A stretch of 64,000 bases of DNA, taken from positions 56,785,501-56,849,500 of the forward strand of contig CM075652.1 of assembly GCA_037953625.1 (NCBI GenBank). Direction: 5' to 3'. Source of the stretch: Crotalaria pallida. Taxonomy: Eukaryota; Streptophyta; Magnoliopsida; Fabales; Fabaceae. The translations under genes and the position numbers were made by a program. This document shows, piece after piece, positions 57,158 to 64,000 of this stretch (position 1 is the stretch's first letter; each line of letters starts with the position of its first letter). The notes beneath the pieces are model-generated. The model worked only from the letters and a program-made list of their open reading frames with translations. It had not been told where the DNA came from and ran no database searches.

Positions 57158-57440
57158 CTCCCTCCGTTTCATATTATAAGCAAAATTAACCATATTTGCG
57201 TTTATTAAGGAGGTTAGTTGATTGTATTTAATTTTCAAAAATTTAGAAAAGAATAAAGGTATTTTAGGAAAGTTGCATTGAAAATGAAATAAAAATTGAA
57301 TAAGATAACAATTTTCTAGAAATGTTTTAGGAAAGTGGCATTGAAAATGAAATAAAATTTAAAAAAGTTAGTTAGTTTTGCTTATATTTTAAAACAAGAT
57401 AATGATGTTTTTTTTTGCTTATATTTCAAAACGGAGGGAG
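57158..57440. mobile_element. Stowaway-type MITE
   Basis: CTCCCTCCGTTTCATATTAT and, inverted, CTCCCTCCGTTTTGAAATAT, with TA on both sides (57156-57157 and 57441-57442). Confidence 0.85.
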
Positions 57441-59339
57441 TACATTAGCAAGGTAACATTGAAACAGATAAATAGTAAACATTAAAGTTGAATGGAATAC
57501 CAAACAGGATATGTTACATTCCAATATCGTGAGATCCAAATTAAGATTTGTAATACTGAACCTTAAAATAAATAAAGAATACTAACTGTACCATTATTTT
57601 ATATTTTAAAACCGTCACTTGCATTTCATAAAAAAAAAGTTTTTTATATCTTGAAACTTTCAAATTATATTTTATACTTAAACGTAATCCTAAAATTAAG
57701 TAATTACTCACAACTTTAACCTTTGGATTCAAAAATTTTAGTTGTTGTGAATCTTTTCCATTCATAACTTTTGAAGTAGTCATATTTTCTTTGAACAGCA
57801 AACAAATAAAGAATTTTATTACCAAATATCAATCAAGCATCATAATATATAACAAAGACTCTACCTTCTATGAAGGTTTGCCAAAGGATACATAATCTTT
57901 GAAAATATGTGAAGAACTTAAGAGCTGAGAAAATTTTAAACACATTAAAAGAAACAAATTTAAAATGCGTATTAAACCTTCCTTTATATAAAAAAAAAAC
58001 TCTATTTGTAAATTTTTTTTAAAAAAATTAATGAGTAAAATGAGGTTTTAACGTACCTTTAACCCTCACATGTATTTTCATCCATGATTTGAACATTTAG
58101 TATAGGAATTCATCCATGGTTTGAACATTTAGTATAGGTTTGATCAAGAGATAATAGTATTCATGAACTTGTATAATTATATTAAAAGAAGAAGAAAAGG
58201 TAGAGATCCTAAAGTAGAGAATATGACACTTATATTAAAAATTGCACTTACCTGCATGCACATTTTTTGTTTTCCCTCTTGAAATGAGTTTCTCAATAAC
58301 ATTTGACGAAGAAAGGAAGGCAAAGTTGTTCCTCCTAATATCTTGCATATCACAAATATATAATTAGATGCACCTTTTAATTAATTGGAGGTTACAATAA
58401 TTGATTAAATGAAATTATATCTTTTAATTTCTTTCTTGTAGTAATTGATATTCCATATCAGTTACTTTTTTTTTTCATTTTCATAACAGTTCATCATTCT
58501 CTTTTAATTTTTTTAAATAGCATGCTCTTTTAATTTAGTTCTTGTAACAATTAGAATATTATCCATATCCGTTCCTTTTTTTTTTTTTTTATTCCTAATA
58601 TTATACTTCATATTGTTTTTTCAACAATAATGTTTAATTAGCATGTCACATATTCTATCTTCATTTTAATTTGGCAGTATCTAATTAATAATCCTAAAAT
58701 TATTGGGCCGCTTCTCATCCTAATACTATTTGGTTGTTTCAGTGTTTTTAATTTATTTCACTTTTGCAGTTTTTTTTTTTTTTTACGTTTATAATATATA
58801 AATTATTTGGCCGTTTCTCATCCTTATATTATTTGGTTGTTTTCATGTTTGCACAATAACAAATAAACATGATATACCTATAACTAAAATATAGAAATGG
58901 TAAGAAAATGAAAAAATCTTACCTTGGATGGATACAGGTGGATGTAATTTATTATTACATTTGTAATTAGATGGCTGAGATTAAAGGGAAAGTGGGAGGG
59001 AAAGTAAGATTAGCAATAGGATTAAGGAGAGAAATCACATTTACCCTCAACTTCTCCTATTTTGTAATATGTTGGTGACATTAATAAATGTTAGATGACA
59101 ATAATTTTTCTTTAGACATACTAGTACTTCAAGTGAAAAACCCAAAAGAAATACTTCCTTCAGTTTTGCTTATAGGTTGCTTTAAAAAAAAATAATATTA
59201 AAACTAGTTTTATTTGTAAGTCACTTTATTTTTTTATTTGATATTTATTGTTTTTTCCCTCTTATTTATTAATATAAAATAATATGTTTGTGAAATTTCC
59301 AAAAAAAGTTAAGAGAGTAAAATTATAAGAGTTTAATAT
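57441..59339. other. AT-rich intergenic region
   Basis: There is no gene. A short tandem duplication (CATCCATG(A/G)TTTGAACATT) lies at 58081-58139, and long T-runs near 58470-58790. Confidence 0.5.
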
Positions 59340-59490
59340 TTGTACACTGACAATGTAAAGTTTTTTACACTGTCGGTGCATCATTCGCCATCAATATGCA
59401 TTATTTTTACTTATAAGTCAATCATGGCTAACCAATCAAGGGTGGATAATATATCGACAGTATAAAAAATCTTTACACTGTCAGTATATA
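59340..59490. mobile_element. Short dispersed MITE, copy C
   Basis: ACACTGACAATGTAAAG and, at the other end, CTTTACACTGTCAGT form the inverted termini; it is distantly related to 26586 and 49823. Confidence 0.5.
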
Positions 59491-59999
59491 CATTATTTTC
59501 TCAAATTATAATGTTAAAATTCTTTTTTAGTTTAAAAAAAGTAATTACAATCCTTATTTTTTGTTAAATAATTAAATGGACCTATAATAAGAAACCAAAA
59601 AAAAAAGTAGTAGTATTCCGGACAAAGCACTCCCTCATTTTAAAGGACTTGCACGAGTCCGCTCACAAATTCCAACAAGACTCATGTCTCATTATTCTAA
59701 TTTTCCTAATCAATATAATATATAATTTGAGAAGTGATTACCACTTCTTATTTTCCCTCCTAATGCATATGTAGTTTACCATTTTTCCTTCCTAAAGGTT
59801 TTTACTTTCCCTCTTATAATCCTTCCTTTTTTGCCGCCTAAAAGTGTCTCATCAAACACTAACCAAAGGCTAATTATAGATAGATCTGAGCCGTTGATTG
59901 GTGTGTATTAGTGGAACATCTGGACCATTCAATTAAATGTTGATATTTAGGATCTTTTATTTTCTTTCGGGTGTTGCTCCGTGAAGCTTTTGTAGGAAG
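59491..59999. other. Intergenic spacer
   Basis: AT-rich; nothing recognisable. Confidence 0.5.
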
Positions 60000-60500
60000 C
60001 TTTATGTCAAATACTCTCACTCAAGCTTGAATCTTTGTTTGTCCTCAAGCAAAACATGCAATGCAATAAATGAATCCTATATGAAATGCAAACTAACTCA
60101 TCATCCAGGCAACAAAACTTACAATCCAATAATGACATGCACAAAAACACAACTTCCTCAAAACAAATTTTCTCAAGTGACATAACTTGCAATTCTCCCA
60201 AACTAACATCCATTGACCAATCATGAAATAATCAAAAGTCTACCTAATTAGAACCTTAAACTTATCACAACCTTGCTCATCACTAAAAGAGGTCACTCCA
60301 CTCACCTTCTCTCAATGTGTATAAAAGGGTAAAGACATATCACTCAAGTTCATCAATGAAAGTGAATTACCATAAGCTTGACCATAGACCAAAATCTCCA
60401 CTGAAATTACTGAATGCATGCAAGAATCAAAAGGTCTTAATTAGGTTGTAATGAGGTCATGGCTAAAGATGTCAGGTGGGGCATAAGAAACAAAGGATTA
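60000..60500 (-). mobile_element. Possible Gypsy 3' internal remnant
   Basis: On the minus strand, CTTGAGGACAAACAAAGATT resembles the text found just before the polypurine tract of many plant Gypsy elements. It is a weak, single-motif call. Confidence 0.25.
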
Positions 60501-60839
60501 TACAAAGGGCTTATACAATATAATCATGAACACAGTACCCCTTTGAATTATGAATGGAGCATACAAACATTGTAATTATAAATCAATTCCAAATTTAGTG
60601 ATCTTTCATTCTTTTTTTTTCATTCTCTCTATTCTCTTCCTTTATATTTTTTTTTCACATATCAAGTATTTCCCCAATAAGCAATTACCTACTCTAAAAG
60701 GGGTACCTGACACTCAATTATTTCCTTTTTTTTTCAGAAGAGAGATGTTCTGTCGTAGGATTACAGTGCTTAGACAATTCGGTCTAAGAATCCAGCAATC
60801 CCACTTTTGATGTCAGACGTGAAATGAGCACCTTGAATA

Positions 60840-62400
60840 CTAAGATGCACTCTCTCTTGTCGTTTTTAGCTTTGGGGGGGTGTGTGTGTGTTTGTGTGAG
60901 ATGAGTTAGATCATACCTGTTAGCTTACCAGGTATCTTATACACATACCAGCATTGCCCGTATTGATGACCGCTTTCATGTGGCGGGTAAGATTCCTCCA
61001 AACGGCTCTGATATGATGGCTGGTATTAAAGTGAATGGAATCCTATGCTAGTGGAGATAGTGAGATTCCTTCAGGTTCCTTAGTACGCATGTCCGAATTC
61101 GTACCGGTATAACGGTCTTGAAATCATATCTGAATCCATCCTCCAAGATTCGCTTAAGATACCGTTCAATGTCCAACTCCGGTTCGGATGGTCCCTTCCA
61201 ACCCAATCCGGTATCCGGATTTAGCTTAATGGGCCACTCTTAGCCTTAATTAGGAATCCGGCTCGTTGGACCAATCCGGCCTCAATCCGGCGGTGGCTTT
61301 CGGGCCCAGTGGACCTCTTCGGGTCTCAATCCGGTATCCGGATTGGCACTCAACGGGCTCCTTCTGTTTTGGTCCGGTATCCGGTATTAATGGGCTTCTT
61401 GGACACCAATCCGGAATTCGGAATCCGGAATTAGATCAAGTGGGCCTCTTAGACCTCGATCCGGTATCCGGATTCGGTATATCGGTCCCGTTTACGTGGT
61501 CCATAACAGTAGCCCCCCAAGTCATGGTTCATGCAATGTGCCATGATTTTCTGTGTAGCTTCATCAATCCGTATTCCGACTTCGGAGATGTACTGGTTGG
61601 ACCGGATTGCATAATGCTGGTTTCCCTGCAGACTTCATCAATGGCTTCTCAATTCGGAAGTTTCAAGGGTCCGGTCTCAAGGATTCCGGATTCTTGTTTG
61701 TTTTTCGAGTTCCAAGATGGGGATCTTAACATCTTGGGAATTTGGACATGCATACCTAAATTCAAATTTGAATTCAGCATCTTTCATAGGTTCATGGTTC
61801 TCAAGAACTTGAATTTCCCAGATATAGGCTCTTGTCCCCAAGTTCAACTTTAACACTCCATTCTGACATAAGTCAGAACCCTCATGGCCCCTTTATGTCT
61901 CGTTTCTGTCACTCAGTCAGTCCACTTGTCTTTAAAAATCTGTTGGAAACCGAGCCTTTTCTTGTTCTGTCATCAAGTCAGCCATGAGTTCGGTTTTATC
62001 TTTAATCTGACACAAGTCAGCATTCATAATGTTCATCTTTATGTCTTGTTTGAGCTGCCTAGGAACCAGCCTTTCTTCAGAAATTGTTGGAAACTGAATC
62101 ATGTTGGAAACCGAACCACCTTTGCACAACACCCAAGTCTTATCACGAATTCGGATTCTTCCTTCTAACTGGGCTTCTGAAAAGGTGTAATAACTGATCT
62201 TCAGTTCCTTGGGAAGATGAAAAGGGATGATGTTTTATTATAGTCATGACTTTTCACCTCAACTGTCATGCCTTTTCACTTCAATCACTATGACTTCTCA
62301 CTTCCAACTGACATGGCTTCTGAGTGGTGATTTGCTTAATGCACAGAGTGGTCACTTAATGCATCTCTTCACTTGCCTCCTCAGGAAACCGAACTCACAT
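60840..62400 (+). repeat. LTR/leader-like region rich in CCGG palindromic boxes
   Basis: Between about 61180 and 61480 the word AATCCGGTATCCGGATT and fragments of it recur (about 13 CCGG). Further down there are repeated GGAAACCGAACC-like words. It precedes a retroelement ORF. Several frames stay open here but have no family similarity. LTR boundaries were not established. Confidence 0.4.
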
Positions 62401-62408
62401 TATAAATA
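62401..62408 (+). promoter_or_regulatory. TATA box of the retroelement ORF
   Basis: TATAAATA, about 140 bp before the ATG at 62540. Transcription would start near 62435. Confidence 0.5.
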
Positions 62409-62539
62409 GAGAGGAGTTTTTAGTGATAAAACTTCACTTCTCCATTCTTCTTCTACAACATACGAATTCTTTCTCATCTTACTCTCCCATTCTTCATTCT
62501 CAGGTACATATTTTCTTACCCTTTACTTTTTCTTTTAAC

Positions 62540-64000
62540 ATGGAGTCACTTCCCTCCAACAAGCCCCCATGCTCTTCTTCTTCCAATTCGTCTAAGCCCT
62601 TTTCTGCTAAGCCCTGCAATTCTACTAGTCATCCCAGCGGCCTTCAAAACTCTCCTTTTTCTGAACAAGAAAAGGAAGCTTTAGACGAACTAGCGAAGAA
62701 ATGGATCATTAGGGATATGTTTAGTGAAGTCTCCAGTACTCCTTCTAAGTCTTCTTTCTACCCTTCTTCTCAGGAATCCGAAATGGGGAAGAAGAGGTCT
62801 GAAACAAACCCCGAAGAATTCATCCTCCCTGCTGTCATTACCGGTTATGAGGATGTAGATCTTGATGCTTTAGGTAGACCCTCCATCTTTGTGGACGTCC
62901 AGCGTCTACAGAGATATCATAACAATGCTGAACTTGCTAGACCAGGAGTTGTTCCAAAATTTTATGCCTTAGAGGCCCCCTCTTCTCAAAACCGAATTTG
63001 CTCTATAGGAAGTGCCCTTGAAAATTTCTTTTTTATGTATGTGGTTCTCTTTGAGACTTGTGGAGTCCGAATTCCATTTACTGACTTTGAATGTAGGGTA
63101 CTTAGCCACTTAGAACTTGCCCCAACACAACTCCATCCCAACGGTTGGTGCTATCTGAGGGCCTTCCAACTCTTTTGTAATCACTTCAACCTGGCTTGTA
63201 CTCTTCCCGTATTCTTCACTTTCTTTGGACCGTTTGCTTCAAGTAAAGTTAAAGGCAAATGGTCTTGGATTACATTGAAATCCCGTCTCAACTGGAAAGT
63301 CTTTGAAACCTACTCCGAGACATGGAAAGGATTCAAAAGTGAGTACTTCAAAATAGTAGGAGCCCCACATTCCTGGCCTTTCTTCTTTGACCATGGGGGG
63401 AATCCATATTTCCCTATCTTTTGGTCTGATAAAAACTCAAAAATTCCAGCGCGTTCTTTCCTTACCCCCAACAATGTCCTTACCGATGTAGAGCGGTCCA
63501 CTATAGCATTTTTCTTTGCCTGGTATGAACGACTCGGGTACATCAATACCAGGAAGATAATTGATGCGGAGCCAGATTCCTTGCGTTCGGAATTCGGTAG
63601 GATACTTGATGCATACTTCTTACTTACTTTTGTAATTGTTAGAATTATTAATGCTTTCGTACTGTTTATATGCAGAAAAAATGGCAAGCCCACAAGACTT
63701 GGCTGCTCTTGCTGCTGCTATTGGAAATGCACCGAGGAGGCCCCCCAAGCGCAGTAAAACCGGTGTCAGCCGTCCTCCCTCAGCTACCATCATCCTTGAC
63801 AGCCCTGAAGGTGTTTCCCGAAAGAGAAAAGATCAGGAACCTTTCCAATCCGGTTCCCCCACTGGAGCCCATTTTGATGCTGGACAAGGGTCTTCTGGTT
63901 TCACTTCCTCAGTATGGGAGGAAAACCTGAGTGAACATTTTGGACGCATGCTGGTCACAGACGCTGATTCCCACCGCTTCCAAGGGATGACCCGTCGCGA
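62540..64000 (+). CDS. Putative gypsy-type transposon ORF, two exons, partial (runs off right edge)
   Basis: The protein starts MESLPSNKPPCSSSSNSSKP with a Ser/Pro-rich N-terminus. Its core has SALENFFFMYVVLFETCGVR, FTDFECRVLSHLELAPTQLH, PNGWCYLRAFQLFCNHFNL, then KSRLNWKVFETYSETWKGF and PHSWPFFFD. This matches the plant 'putative gypsy-type transposon' domain found in retroelement gag-like ORFs; its role is unknown. A GT-AG intron at 63597-63675 (79 bp) joins exon 1 (phase 1) to a frame reading KMASPQDLAALAAAIGNAPR, with a basic segment RRPPKRSKTG. Without splicing the frame ends soon after 63596. The product continues beyond 64000. It starts at 62540 because upstream residues are leader-like and a TATA box precedes it. 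It is probably a transposable-element gene, not a host gene. Confidence 0.7.

Noticed and set aside
60876..60896. G-run followed by TGTGTG as a PPT-LTR junction
   Set aside because: Looks like GGGGGG|TG but is a simple GT microsatellite context; no second LTR or PBS to support it.
61266..62168. Open frames of 195 and 94 codons
   Set aside because: They fall in the repeated CCGG/leader region, have no family similarity, and end before the real retroelement ORF.

Overview
The window is plant nuclear DNA. Genes carry GT-AG introns, three host genes are recognisable, and most of the rest is layered transposable elements: Copia and Gypsy retroelements, Mutator-like, hAT, Harbinger and Stowaway elements, Helitrons and tRNA-derived SINEs. 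The gene set and the SIRE/Maximus-like Copia type fit a eudicot, plausibly a legume, but the species cannot be named from sequence alone.

Layout. 1-2025 (minus): the first coding exons of an organellar-type ribosomal protein bS6, running off the left edge. 2.3-6.9 kb: nested DNA transposons, with a Mutator-like element (4209-6760, 8-bp target repeat) that holds a broken FAR1-like reading frame and two further insertions. 7.0-8.9 kb: a Helitron. 9.0-20.1 kb: a degenerate Gypsy pol split by a young gag-only Copia element (10126-16208, perfect TSD GTTGC), by a long LTR-like insertion (about 16.4-18.8 kb) and by a Mutator-type MITE (19321-19850). 21.4-22.2 kb: a foldback element. 23.1-26.1 kb (minus): an intact six-exon tetraspanin gene of the TOM2A-like group. 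26.4-29.6 kb: a second Helitron. 29.8-42.0 kb: a foldback element split in two by a 10.7-kb SIRE-like Copia element (30864-41599) with gag, pol and an extra 3' ORF.

42-46.6 kb: SINEs and MITEs, then RPN6, a 26S proteasome lid subunit with its coding region in one exon and a leader intron. 47-56 kb: repeats around a five-exon trichome-birefringence-like (TBL) O-acetyltransferase gene (52080-54866). Its original TATA box appears to be separated from its start codon by a 1.35-kb hAT element. 56-60 kb: AT-rich spacer with MITEs. 60-64 kb: a Gypsy-type element with an intron-containing 'putative gypsy-type transposon' ORF that runs off the right edge.

The host genes do not form a pathway: organellar translation, membrane scaffolding, protein turnover and cell-wall acetylation are unrelated housekeeping roles. 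The most unusual signals are cis-elements in the retroelements. (1) Three hairpins at 17575-17861 share one loop of about 20 nt, while their stems differ and are each self-complementary. (2) Each LTR-type element carries clusters of its own short CpG-centred palindrome (ATCGAT, CTCGAG, or CCGG-rich boxes). The CTCGAG set is also packed in front of an accessory ORF.
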